Notes under the pieces: generated by a model
What the model saw: only the letters and a program-made list of their open reading frames with translations
Database searches by the model: none
Told to the model about the DNA's origin: nothing
Part shown: one piece after another, positions 23,585 to 33,656 of the stretch
Layout of the letters: each line of letters starts with the position of its first letter
How positions within the stretch are numbered: position 1 is the first letter of the stretch
From: Bolinopsis microptera
Lineage: Eukaryota > Ctenophora > Tentaculata > Lobata > Bolinopsidae
Length of the DNA stretch: 64,000 bases
Assembly: GCF_026151205.1 (NCBI RefSeq)
Contig: NC_087073.1
Location: 10,920,411 to 10,984,410 of the forward strand
Direction: 5' to 3'
Position numbers and translations under genes: made by a program

Positions 23585-24484
23585 TGCTATTCACTATTGC
23601 TGTATTGTTCGCTTACATTTCTACTTAATGAACAAAGAACAGTAAAATAATTGTAATGTTTCGGTAGATTCCAATGAAATGTAACTGAAATACAACAATA
23701 TAAATATAAACACAGTCCAGGTAAAGCAGAATACATTGCGACTAAAAATATAGTCTTAAAGATACAAACAAAAGGTGCAGGATTTAAAATGCTGCTCTAA
23801 GGATTTGAGATATTAACCAATCAGAGCACAGTATTCACACCACGTGACACAAACTTATCAACGTCAGTACATAATTTCAAACGTTCATATCTCATAATAA
23901 ACTGAGAAATACTGATGATTGTTTTTATTAGCACATTTTTTATTAAAGTCAACGGCATTGCCATCAACTAGGGGAAACGTAGGATAACTATAATAAAGAA
24001 CAAGTAATTTAAAAAATTGTGACTTAAAAACTGGGTCGTTTAAAATTTACAAAGAAAAAAGCTTAAAATCTAAGCTTTAACCGATTAAAAGTATTAATTT
24101 TGTATTAAATATAAGACACACGTAGATAAATACCACGTGAGCACAATTAACTATAACAAATAATTAATACCAGTGTATATTACTTTTACTTTGTATTACG
24201 AGCACTCCATACATAAAGTTGTAAATGTAAGGCTGCTTTGCAAAGTGTGCAATAATATTAAACAAGAGAAAGTTAACAACTCAGTGCTCCCTAGTCATGT
24301 ACACACTTATAGTCATTAAGCCGCGCACTGATATTGATACGCAGTTTTAATAATCCGTGACCATGGTAACATCACCTTAGTTCTCAACTTGACAATTTGC
24401 TTAATTTAAAAAGAAGCTACTTGAATAGCAACTGTTTTAAAAGTAAGTAGGTTTCACATCACCAGTCACCAATCACCATGGTAA
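23585..24484. other. Intergenic DNA downstream of SMC2
   Basis: No gene seen. An isolated copy of the 41-bp CCAAT/CACGTG unit lies at about 23,815-23,855, some 0.8 kb from the main array. The rest is AT-rich and unremarkable. SMC2 transcripts (minus strand) would end in this stretch. Confidence 0.5.
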
Positions 24485-24611
24485 CTAAACCTTTTGTTTT
24501 TTATTTTTCTTAGCGAGCGGCTGAATATTCTCCTTCTCAGACAGAACAGGTTTTGTGGAGGAATGTTGAGTGTGTCGTGTAACAGCTGATACTCCGTCTA
24601 CAAACTTCGTC
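24485..24611 (-). CDS. SMC2: SMC2, last coding exon (C-terminal tail)
   Basis: Read on the minus strand, the exon starts after an acceptor (CCTATCAG|GACG) and encodes (R)TKFVDGVSAVTRHTQ, followed by a lysine-rich tail ending KKQKV and TAG. TKFVDGVS is the conserved sequence following the final beta-strand of the SMC2 head domain. The phase (2) fits the preceding exon, which ends VLF(R). The exon is too short to show up as a standalone open frame. SMC2 is the ATPase subunit shared by condensin I and II. Confidence 0.85.
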
Positions 24612-24635
24612 CTGATAGGATGAGGGTCTTATTAT

Positions 24636-25398
24636 AACCAATCAGAGCACAGTATTCACACCACGTGACACAAACTAACCAATCAGAGCACAGTACTCAC
24701 ACCACGTGACACAAAGTAACCAATCAGAGCACAGTACTCACATCATGTGACACAAAGAAACCAATCAGAGCCCAGTACTCACACCACGTGACACAAACTA
24801 ACCAATCAGAGTACAGTACTCACACCACGTGACACAAAGTAACCAATCAGAGCACAGTACTCACACCACGTGACACAAAGTAACCAATCAGAGCAAAGTA
24901 CTCACATCATGTGACACAAAGAAACCAATCAGAGCCCAGTACTCACACCACGTGACACAAACTAACCAATCAGAGTACAGTACTCACACCACGTGACACA
25001 AAGTAACCAATCAGAGCACAGTACTCACACCACGTGACACAAAGTAACCAATCAGAGCACAGTACTCACACCACGTAACACAAAGTAACCAATCAGAGCA
25101 CAGTACTCACACCACGTGACACAAAGTAACCAATCAGAGCACAGTACTCACACCACGTGACACAAAGTAACCAATCAGAGCACAGTACTCACACCACGTG
25201 ACACAAAGTAACCAATCAGAGCACAGTACTCACACCACGTGACACAAAGTAACCAATCAGAGCACAGTACTCACACCATGTGACACAAAGTAACCAATCA
25301 GAGCACAGTACTCACACCACGTGACACAAAGTAACCAATCAGAGCACAGTACTCACACCACGTGACACAAACCAACCAATCAGAACACAGTATTCACA
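24636..25398. repeat. 41-bp array of CCAAT + CACGTG units, about 18.6 copies
   Basis: The unit begins AACCAATCAGAGCACAGTAC and ends CTCACACCACGTGACACAAAGT. It lies in the last SMC2 intron. Every unit pairs an NF-Y-type CCAATCAG box with an E-box CACGTGAC; some units carry CATGTGAC. A four-unit block (164 bp) is duplicated, shown by the CATCATGTG variant at 24,741 and 24,905. A diverged relative sits near 31,944-31,980. Confidence 0.9.
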
Positions 25399-25417
25399 AT
25401 GTAAATATCCAATCTAC

Positions 25418-25548
25418 CTGAAGAGAACGTTAGCATTCTGGAACATGCCATCTTTGAGGGATACCACGACGAATTGAGAATGTTTGAAGTGAGCCCTCAA
25501 CATCTGTCCGATGTTCTGAGTGTGGGACAAGTCTAGCGCTGCGTCCAC
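25418..25548 (-). CDS. SMC2: SMC2 exon: D-loop and end of the ATPase head
   Basis: The exon is bounded by CTCCAG|GTGGAC and CTTCAG|GTAGAT on the minus strand. It encodes [17 protein letters not shown], then [16 protein letters not shown] and NANVLF(R). VDAALD is the D-loop that follows the Walker B aspartate-glutamate encoded by the upstream exon, and the rest is the conserved SMC2 head C-terminal lobe. Its length of 131 nt gives phase 0 to phase 2, matching its neighbours. Confidence 0.92.
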
Positions 25549-26030
25549 CTGGAGAGGAACACGTTTTAGTATTCCCTAACAGAGGAGTATAATTAGTATA
25601 ATTAGTATAATCTTACTATATATAAAGCGAGACGATATATATATATTTATTTATCCGTGCCATTTTACTGACACCACGGCATCAACTTTAACGCAACTTT
25701 CCGCAAAAACCGTAAAAGATATACAACTGAAACTTTTTTGACTGGGTCAAATGCTTTATAGGCCTTCAAATCAGCATGAAAAAATAAAAAATTGACCAAG
25801 GAATAATAATTTTAGTGCCCGAAATTTGGACTCCCAAGTGGTGTCAAAAACGCGAATTAAATAGGTAATAATTATTTTAGTCTCTCGAGTCTTGACACCA
25901 CTTTAGGGTTAGACGGGTTCCTGCTAGTTAGTATAATTAGTATAATTAGTATAATTAGTATAATTAGTATAATTAGTATAATTAGTATAATTAGTATAAT
26001 TAGTATGATAAGTATAATTAGTATAATTAC
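25549..26030. repeat. SMC2 intron with 9-bp TTAGTATAA repeat
   Basis: This intron separates the Walker B exon from the D-loop exon. A 9-bp tandem (TTAGTATAA) at about 25,928-26,030 runs right up to the splice donor (GACGAG|GTAATT on minus). A few more copies lie at 25,588-25,612. The middle (25,620-25,920) is unassigned AT-rich DNA with a short TA run. Confidence 0.85.
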
Positions 26031-26159
26031 CTCGTCCAGAATGTATAGAGGAGCGGGTTTGAAGAGAAGAAGAGATAAGATAAGAGAGAGGGCCACTAAA
26101 GATCTCTGTCCACCGCTCAATTCGGTTAGTGACTCTTTCCATACCTCACCGAACCCTAC
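26031..26159 (-). CDS. SMC2: SMC2 exon: ABC signature and Walker B
   Basis: The 129-nt, phase 0-0 exon runs between ATTGCAG|GTAGGG and GACGAG|GTAATT (minus strand). It encodes [20 protein letters not shown] and then a hydrophobic strand ending [13 protein letters not shown] is the ABC signature (C-motif) and ILDE completes Walker B; the glutamate is the catalytic base in this family. An intact head C-lobe argues that this part of the gene is functional. Confidence 0.95.
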
Positions 26160-26160
26160 C

Positions 26161-26400
26161 TGCAATTATAAGCTATTAAAGTAAGGTAGTATAGAACCCA
26201 ACCTGCAATTATAAGCTATTAAAGTAAGGTAGTATAGAACCCAACCTGCAATTATAAGCTATTAAAGTAAGGTAGTATAGAACCCAACCTGCAATTATAA
26301 ACTATTAAAGTAAGGTAGTATAGAACCCAACCTGCAATTATAAACTATTAAAGTAAGGTAGTATAGGTTTACAAAGTAACCTGCAATTATAAACTATTAA
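26161..26400. repeat. 43-bp array containing the SMC2 3' splice site
   Basis: About five and a half units of 43 bp, each beginning TGCAATTATAAGCTATTAAA. On the minus strand each unit carries the intron end TTATAATTGCAG followed by about nine exon-like bases (GTTGGGTTC, against GTAGGGTTC in the real exon). The real acceptor at 26,159/26,160 is the terminal member. A stray copy lies near 26,530. Confidence 0.88.
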
Positions 26401-26610
26401 AGCTTTAAAGTAAGACCAAGACAAAGCTACTTGTCTAAGTTGGGACAAACTCTAAAGAGGAACTGCGAACCCTGATGCGGGACAGGGATATATTGAGGGG
26501 GTTTTCTGGCGTAGATCGGACTAAGCTCCTACAATTATAAACTATTAAAGTAAGGTAGTATAGGTTTACAAAGTAAGATATGTTTACTTAGCAACAATAA
26601 CAACCTATAT

Positions 26611-29298
26611 AAAGATACAAACATTAGCACTTACCTTGACTTCTAAACCATTAGTAACAGGTCTCCCCTCCAAAGATATAAACATTAGCACTTACCTTGA
26701 CTTCTAAACCATTAGTAACAGGTCTCCCCTCCAAAGATATAAACATTAGCACTTACCTTGACTTCTAAACCATCAGTAACAGGTCCCCCCTCCAAAGATA
26801 TAAACATTAGCACTTACCTTGACTTCTTAACCATCAATAACAGGTCTCCCCTCCAAAGATATAAACATTAGCACTTACCTTGACTTCTAAACCATCAGTA
26901 ACAGGTCTCCCCTCCAAAGATATAAACATTAGCACTTACCTTGACTTCTAAACCATCAGTAACAGGTCACCCCTCCAAAGATATAAACATTAGCACTTAC
27001 CTTGACTTCTAAACCATCAGTAACAGGTCTCCCCTCCAAAGATATAAACATTAGCACTTACCTTGACTTCTAAATCATCAGTAACAGGTCTCCCCTCCAA
27101 AGATATAAACATTAGCACTTACCTTGACTTCTAAACCATCAGTAACAGGTCTCCCCTCCAAAGATATAAACATTAGCACTTACCTTGACTTCTAAACCAT
27201 CAGTAACAGGTCTCCCCTCCAAAGATATAAACATTAGCACTTACCTTGACTTCTAAACCATCAGTAACAGGTCTCCCCTCCAAAGATATAAACATTAGCA
27301 CTTACCTTGACTTCTAAACCATCAGTAACAGGTCTCCCCCCCAAAGATATAAACATTCGCACTTACCTTGACTTCTAAACCATCAGTAACAGGTCTCCCC
27401 TCCAAAGATATAAACATTAGCACTTACCTTGACTTCTAAACCATCAGTAACAGGACTCCCCTCCAAAGATATAAACATTAGCACTTACCTTGACTTCTAA
27501 ACCATCAGTAACAGGTCTCCCCTCCAAAGATATAAACATTAGCACTTACCTTGACTTCTAAACCATCAGTAACAGGACTCCCCTCCAAAGATATAAACAT
27601 TAGCACTTACCTTGACTTCTAAACCATCAGTAACAGGTCTCCCCTCCAAAGATATAAACATTAGCACTTACCTTGACTTCTAAACCATCAGTAACAGGTC
27701 TCCCCTCCAAAGATATAAACATTAGCACTTACCTTGACTTCTAAACCACCAGTAACAGGTCTCCCCTCCAAAGATATAAACATTAGCACTTACCTTGACT
27801 TCTAAACCATCAGTAACAGGTCTCCCCTCCAAAGATATAAACATTAGCACTTACCTTGACTTCTAAACCATCAGTAACAGGACTCCCCTCCAAAGATATA
27901 AACATTAGCACTTACCTTGACTTCTAAACCATCAGTAACAGGTCTCCCCTCCAAAGATATAAACATTAGCACTTACCTTGACTTCTAAACCATCAGTAAC
28001 AGGTATCCCCTCCAAAGATATAAACATTAGCACTTACCTTGACTTCTAAACCATCAGTAACAGGTCTCCCCTCCAAAGATATAAACATTAGCACTTACCT
28101 TGACTTCTAAACCATCAGTAACAGGTCTCCCCTCCAAAGATATAAACATTAGCACTTACCTTGACTTCTAAACCATCAGTAACAGGTCTCCCCTCCAAAG
28201 ATATAAACATTAGCACTTACCTTGACTTCTAAACCATCAGTAAGAGGTCTCCCCTCCAAAGATATAAACATTAGCACTTACCTTGACTTCTAAACCATCA
28301 GTAACAGGTCTCCCCTCCAAAGATATAAACATTAGCACTTACCTTGACTTCTAAACCATCAGTAACAGGTCTCCCCTCCAAAGATATAAACATTAGCACT
28401 TACCTTGACTTCTAAACCATCAGTAACAGGACTCCCCTCCAAAGATATAAACATTAGCACTTACCTTGACTTCTAAACCATCAGTAACAGGTCTCCCCTC
28501 CAAAGATATAAACATTAGCACTTACCTTGACTTCTAAACCATCAGTAACAGGTATCCCCTCCAAAGATATAAACATTAGCACTTACCTTGACTTCTAAAC
28601 CATCAGTAACAGGTCTCCCCTCCAAAGATATAAACATTAGCACTTACCTTGACTTCTAAACCATCAGTAACAGGTCTCCCCTCCAAAGATATAAACATTA
28701 GCACTTACCTTGACTTCTAAACCATCAGTAACAGGTCTCCCCTCCAAAGATATAAACATTAGCACTTACCTTGACTTCTAAACCATCAGTAAGAGGTCTC
28801 CCCTCCAAAGATATAAACATTAGCACTTACCTTGACTTCTAAACCATCAGTAACAGGTCTCCCCTCCAAAGATATAAACATTAGCACTTACCTTGACTTC
28901 TAAATCATCAGTAACAGGTCTCCCCTCCAAAGATATAAACATTAGCACTTACCTTGACTTCCAAACCATCAGTAACAGGTCTCCCCTCCAAAGATATAAA
29001 CATTAGCACTTACCTTGACTTCTAAACCATCAGTAACAGGTCTCCCCTCCAAAGATATAAACATTAGCACTTACCTTGACTTCTAAACCATCAGTAACAG
29101 GTCTCCCCTCCAAAGATATAAACATTAGCACTTACCTTGACTTCTAAACCATCAGTAACAGGTCTCCCCTCCAAAGATATAAACATTAGCACTTACCTTG
29201 ACTTCTAAACCATCAGTAACAGGTCTCCCCTCCAAAGATATAAACATTAGCACTTACCTTGACTTCTAAACCATCAGTAACAGGTCTCCCCTCCAAAG
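26611..29298. repeat. 61-bp array containing the SMC2 5' splice site, about 44 copies
   Basis: The period is 61 bp, repeated about 44 times with only scattered substitutions. On the minus strand each unit consists of about 41 nt identical to the end of the SMC2 exon (through GATGGTTTAGAAGTCAAG), then about 20 nt of intron beginning GTAAGTGCTAATG. The true exon junction at 29,257/29,258 is the outermost member. Reading on into the next unit meets a stop codon, so only the exon-proximal donor gives a normal protein. Confidence 0.95.
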
Positions 29299-29497
29299 TC
29301 TGCAGTTTAACCCTCGCTCCAGGAAGCAGCGTAGAGAATATAGAGCCGAAATCCTTGTTCACCTGCTCCCAGGCTCTCCTAACTGCCCGGTTCTTCTTCT
29401 CGTCCAGTTCCTTGATCACCTTGTTTATCTTGTGCTTGTCGTTAGTCACAATGTCTTTCCTTTTCACCAGGTCGATGTAACGTTTCTCCGCTTCTCC
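29258..29497 (-). CDS. SMC2: SMC2 exon: C-terminal coiled coil end and head entry
   Basis: It encodes (G)[14 protein letters not shown], a basic/acidic helical stretch, then [20 protein letters not shown] and VTDGLEVK, ending at the donor [20 protein letters not shown] is a strongly conserved SMC2 block just before the C-terminal ATPase half. The next exon continues VGFGEVWKE, giving a family-typical join. The 3' border is the first unit of the 61-bp array. The 5' border (CTGCTAG|GAGAAG) adjoins an 83-bp insertion. Confidence 0.92.
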
Positions 29498-29594
29498 TAG
29501 CAGGTGCATTGTTACCATAGTTACCATGGTTACACTACTAGTTACCATGGTTACACTACTAGTTACCATAGTTACACTACTAGCAGGTGCATTG
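29498..29594 (-). repeat. 83-bp minisatellite insertion within SMC2 coding sequence, 14-bp duplication
   Basis: TAGCAGGTGCATTG occurs at 29,498-29,511 and 29,581-29,594. Between them are about three copies of the 21-bp TAGTTACCATAGTTACACTAC-type unit. Without the 83 bp the coding sequence reads MRAMHLL then GEAEKRY, as expected for SMC2. Since 83 is not a multiple of three, the insertion breaks the frame unless spliced. I found no GT-AG pair that removes exactly these 83 nt. Confidence 0.85.
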
Positions 29595-31937
29595 CTCTCA
29601 TGTTCACATTCTTGGACAGTTTCTCTTTACTTGCCTTCAGACGCTCCAACTTCTTATCACTTTCTTTCAGGTCCTGTTTCTCAAAGTCGTAGGCAGTGTC
29701 CCTCTGTCCGAAGTACTGTTTTTCAGAAGCAATCCACTCATAGTTGTTGAGGTAATACTGGACCTGCTGCTTTGCTTCGCTCGCTTCCTTGTTCAGTTTA
29801 CTCAGCTTGTGGGTCAGCTCCTTCAGCTTTATCCCGCAGCTACTTATCAGCTTCTCCGCCGCTTTCTGCTCCTTCACAAAGTTTTCTATCTCAGCAGAAC
29901 ACTGTTGTATCAGTTCACGCTGAGCCCCAAGTTCAGCAGCCAGTGCCTCCCTCACCGCCGCGCACTCAGTCAGCTTTAACTGGGCTCCCTCAACAAGCTC
30001 CTGAGCAGCAGCTATAGCCTCCTCGCACTTAGGCAGCTGCTCTCGCAGACCCTCCAGCTCCTTAGCTAGCTCACTGCTCACCTCCAACTCTAGTTCTTTC
30101 AACTTGTTCACCTTTGCTTTCGCCTCCTTCGAACACTTGTTTAATTTACTCTTTGCGTCTAATATCCTCCTCTCCGACTTCTTCAGTTCTTTCTCTTGTT
30201 CAGATTTGAAGTTCTTCATCTTAGCTTCCACTTCCGCGCACTTCTTTAAGAGACTCTTTTCTTTGTCGTTAAAATTATCTACAATTTCCTTTTGCTTTGC
30301 CAGGTCCTCCTTAGTCCTCCTCAACTCCTCTATGTCCTTGTAATGAGAGGTCTGCTTCAATCTTTCTTCTAATAAATCACGCTCGTGCTTCTTCAGCCTC
30401 AGCTGACCTTTCAGTTCCTCCCACTCGTGGACAACTCTTTCCATTTTACTCAACTCTCCCTCTACCTGTCTGTACTGCTCTTTGTACTGAGTGAGATCAG
30501 ATCTGGACTGTTTGCAGGCAGAGAGTTCTTTAAGAACACATCTAGAAGTGTTCCTGGACCCTCCCGTTAGAGTACCTGCCGGATCGTATACATCTCCCTC
30601 CAGAGTAATAACCTTCCTCTTCACTGACTTGTCGAATGCTACTTTCTTAGCTTGCTCCTTAGTTTTACAGATGAGAACCCCTCCAAAACAGAACTTCATG
30701 GCCGGTTCCACCTGTTTATCAAACTGGATGACATCCAGAGCTAGGTGACAGTTGTCCCCACCGACCAGTCTCTTGGCACTGTTAACCACCTCCCTGTCTA
30801 TAACATTGCTGCGGATCTTGTTGAGGGGTATCATGACGTACCTTCTGCGGAGTTGGCCGTGTTTGATGAGCAGAGCACTGGTGTCCTCGTTGTCTGTCAC
30901 CACGTTATACAACCTCCCCCCAGCGGCAACCTCTAGAGCCATCGCGTACTGGTTATCCGGTACAGTGAAGAGATCAGCTACCAGTCCCTTTACACGGGAC
31001 CTATCAAAGTGCCTGTCTGGGGACACGTAGTCGAACTGGAGTTGCGGGAACTTGTTCACTAACTCGTTTACCTGTTTTGAAGCTTTAGCCACCTTGTTTT
31101 CTAGTTCACATTTCTCATTTTGTAGCTCACTATGCACCTCTTCATGAGAGAAGCCAAGCTTCTCAATTCTCCTCTCCACACCTTCCACAACTGTTACAGC
31201 CGTGTCAAACTCGCCCTTCTCCCGGGCTATTTCCCTCTCCGCCTTCTTGCAGTCATTCTCCATCTTCTTTATAGTGCTCTGAGAGTGTGCTAGTTTCAGG
31301 TTAGCTTGTTGGTTTGCTGTCTGTGCCTCGCTCAGCGAGTCTTTTAGCTTCATCAGATGTTCAGTGTAGGTCAGCTGCTCTCCGTCTTCTCCCTCCATCT
31401 GTCCCGCTTGTACCTGGGTGTAGTTAGACTCTGCTCTCTCCACGTTTCCTCTCTCTTTCTCCTCCAACTCCTTGTACTTCTCTGCCTCTTCTCTCACTGC
31501 TGTCAACTCCTCTGATTTATTAGAGATGAGTTTCTCAGTGTTAGCGATACTTCTCAACATGCTCTCCTTCTCCTTCTCCTCCTGTCTAACAGCGTCCAGC
31601 ACGTTATCCAGATCTGACGTAGCCTTTACCTCCCTCTTACTCATGTCCGTCATCTCAGTCTCCAGCTCCTCCAACTTAGAAGAAGCCTGTCCTTTCCTGG
31701 TCTGTTCCAATCTACAGATCTCCTCCTTCAGCCGTTCTATCTCACTCTTACTTGCACCCACTTCGTTATCCACGGTGTTTATCTGGTCCTGTAAAGACAG
31801 CACCTCCCCCGCTGCGTTCTGGTCCACGTGTTGAGCACGTGTGTATTTGTAGGCAACCACTAGTCGGGTTAATGTTTCTATGTGTCGCTGTATCTTCTGG
31901 TACTCCAAATAGGACGCTCTCTCTGCTTTCAGCTTCT
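29588..31937 (-). CDS. SMC2: SMC2 large exon: coiled coils and hinge
   Basis: About 780 codons follow the acceptor CACTTCAG|AGAAGCTG. In order they encode the start of the N-terminal coiled coil ([20 protein letters not shown]), a long coiled coil, the hinge ([20 protein letters not shown], then [20 protein letters not shown] and [15 protein letters not shown]) and the C-terminal coiled coil to [10 protein letters not shown]. This order and the hinge motifs identify SMC2 rather than SMC1, 3 or 4. The SMC2 hinge dimerises with that of SMC4 to form the condensin core. The exact 3' end is uncertain because of the adjacent 83-bp insertion. Confidence 0.95.
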
Positions 31938-32147
31938 CTGAAGTGAGCACAAATCAGAACCGAGTATTGGTAGCACGTGGTAATATGTGAGCACAAATCA
32001 GAAGACAGTATTAGTATTTATTAGTATTTATACAACGTGATAACAAATAAAATTGTAAATAACTCAGCAAACTAAGTTTGGTTGTGGGATAATAAAACAG
32101 TATAAAGAACAAGAGTATTGCTGTGTATTAAATAAATGTATATGTAC
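31938..32147 (-). other. SMC2 intron
   Basis: This 210-nt intron runs between CTCTTG|GTACAT and CACTTCAG|AGAAG on the minus strand, phase 1. It contains two imperfect GAGCACAAATCAGAA words with a CACGTGG, distant relatives of the 41-bp CCAAT/CACGTG unit. Confidence 0.85.
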
Positions 32148-32313
32148 CAAGAGTAGGGTTCAGCTCTTCATCTAGTATCTTGTTTATATCAGTTAGTTTG
32201 TTATCTTTCTTCTCAATAGTTTTAAGGGCAGATTGTTTCTTACTCTCGTAAAGAGACGTTCCAGCCGCCTCCTCTATCATCGATAATATCTCTTTAGGCT
32301 TCATGTTTAGAAC
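32148..32313 (-). CDS. SMC2: SMC2 exon: end of N-terminal head
   Basis: The exon runs from CTGTAG|GTTCTAAAC to CTCTTG|GTACAT on the minus strand. It encodes [20 protein letters not shown], then [16 protein letters not shown] and ends DEELNPTL. The VLNMKP and SMIEEAAGT blocks are hallmarks of the SMC2 N-terminal head leading into the coiled coil. The preceding residues of the head (Walker A and Q-loop, about 150 residues in the family) are not recognisable anywhere else in this window. Confidence 0.93.
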
Positions 32314-32324
32314 CTACAGAGTTA

Positions 32325-32580
32325 CATTGATAGTTACCATAGTTACACTACTAGTTACCATAGTTACACTACTAGTTACCATAGTGACACTACTAGTTAC
32401 CATAGTTACACTACTAGTTATCATAGTGACACTACTAGTTACCATAGTGACACTACTAGTTACCATAGTTACACTACTAGTTACCATAGTTACACTACTA
32501 GTAACCATAGTTACACTACTAGTTACCATAGTTACACTACTAGTTGCCATAGTTACACTACTAGTTACCATAGTTACACA
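32325..32580. repeat. 21-bp minisatellite next to the SMC2 exon
   Basis: About 12 copies of TAGTTACCATAGTTACACTAC, with TAGTGAC variants, abut the acceptor of the exon at 32,148-32,313. The period is a multiple of three, which makes long open frames (repeated MVTSSVT) that are not genes. The same unit forms the 83-bp insertion at 29.5 kb, and degraded copies continue to about 32,900. Confidence 0.92.
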
Positions 32581-32593
32581 TTAAAGTAAGTAC

Positions 32594-32666
32594 CTGGGTT
32601 ACAAAGTGTACAGATACCATCAACAAGAACAGATCCGTCATTACACCCGTCCCCTGCTCGTATCAC
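32594..32666 (-). CDS. Candidate upstream SMC2 exon (doubtful)
   Basis: A 73-nt stretch with good splice borders (GTGTTACAG|GTGATA and ACCCAG|GTACTT on minus). In the frame that joins phase 0 to VLNMKP it reads TDLFLLMVSVHFVTQ. SMC2 proteins have DLF and then FLIMQGRITK before VLNM. Here the F-L-x-M pattern is present but the Q-loop glutamine block is not. It may be a degraded or alternative exon, or coincidence. Confidence 0.22.
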
Positions 32667-32679
32667 CTGTAACACACGT

Positions 32680-32930
32680 TACTGGTTACTATAGTTACAT
32701 TATTAGTTACCATAGTTACACTACTAGTTACCAAAGTTACACTACTCGTTACTATAGTTACACTACAAGTAAAAAAGAATAACAGTTACTATAGTTACAC
32801 TACAAGTAAAAAAGAATAACAGTTACCATAGTTACACTACAAGTAAGAAAGAATAACAGTTACCATAGGTGCGCTATAAATTACAAAAAATAATAGTAGT
32901 ATAGTTATCATAGTTAAAATAACTATTTTA
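32680..32930. repeat. Degenerate 21-bp units and AGTAAAAAAGAATAACAGTT repeats
   Basis: Diverged TTACTATAGTTACACTAC units alternate with CAAGTAAAAAAGAATAACAG (three copies at about 32,766-32,855). A related CAAGTAAAAAAGAATAAGAA occurs just after the SINE at about 33,215, so the SINE inserted within this repeat field. Confidence 0.75.
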
Positions 32931-32937
32931 CAATAGT

Positions 32938-33206
32938 AGCCGGGTGGTGTAGTGGTAACACGATCGCCTCCCAAGCAGAAGACCTGGGTTCAAATACGGT
33001 CGGATGCAAGTCGGCCAGTTACCAAGCTGTGATTTGGTACAGCTTCGGCTGGTGATACACACTCTCTGGCTCGTAGGACTAACCCCCCTACAGCTAGTAT
33101 AGTGCCTCGGCACAGAGTGGCTTAGGGTTACTGAAAAGGAGATAAGCACCTCAAGCCATCCCAACGTTCGGGAGAGACCTGGCCTTGTATCTTGTATCTT
33201 GTATAG
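32938..33206 (+). mobile_element. tRNA-Gly-derived SINE
   Basis: The head at 32,938-33,003 resembles a tRNA-Gly: A-box TGGTGTAGTGGTAACACG, anticodon region CCTCCCAAGCAG (CCC anticodon) and B-box GGTTCAAATAC. A body of about 180 bp follows, including GAAAAGGAGATAAGCACC, and a tail of TTGTATC repeats at about 33,184-33,203. This architecture (Pol III head, body, short-repeat tail) is that of a SINE. No clear target duplication was found. A long open frame on the opposite strand is incidental. Confidence 0.85.
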
Positions 33207-33656
33207 TTCCACTACAAGTAAAAAAGAATAAGAATGCTCGTTACCATGGTTACTAATTAGTCATTCCCAGCTCGCCCTGATCGCTAATTAGATTCACAAG
33301 ATTGTAGACGACTCTTCATGTCTAAATTGGTTCAGTATTTTAAATTGGTTATATGTTGACAAGATTGAGTTACAAAATCAAGAAGTAAACTCGCCTAACT
33401 ACACTGTTTTATTTTAAATATCTAAAATATAAATATGGATCTAAAAGCTTAAGATTAAAATTTGACGAGGGATTTGACGAGGCTTGAATCACAGTAAATT
33501 AGCCTTTTTATGATATCACAACGTTTATAATTAATGCCAAACAGAAACTTGTAGATTTATAATCTACCAAGACGCGCGCAGAAATGAACTCGTCGACAGT
33601 TTTGGTCAACTATCAGTAATTTGGTAAAATTTGGAAAGTTTTCCAGCACTACCTCG
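33207..33656. other. AT-rich spacer, nothing recognised
   Basis: No gene, no RNA signature and no repeat structure apart from AT-rich words. There is no SMC2 head coding sequence here on the minus strand. Confidence 0.5.

Noticed and set aside
29259-31946. Plus-strand open frames opposite SMC2
   Set aside because: They are antisense shadows of the SMC2 large exon; none shows a domain.
32303-32584. Repeated MVTSSVT / IVTLLVT open frames on both strands
   Set aside because: The 21-bp minisatellite is a multiple of three, so open frames are automatic. The region is an SMC2 intron.
32938-33003. Functional tRNA-Gly gene
   Set aside because: A-box, B-box and the CCC anticodon region are present, but the 3' acceptor strand does not pair with the 5' end and the sequence continues into a SINE body and TTGTATC tail.
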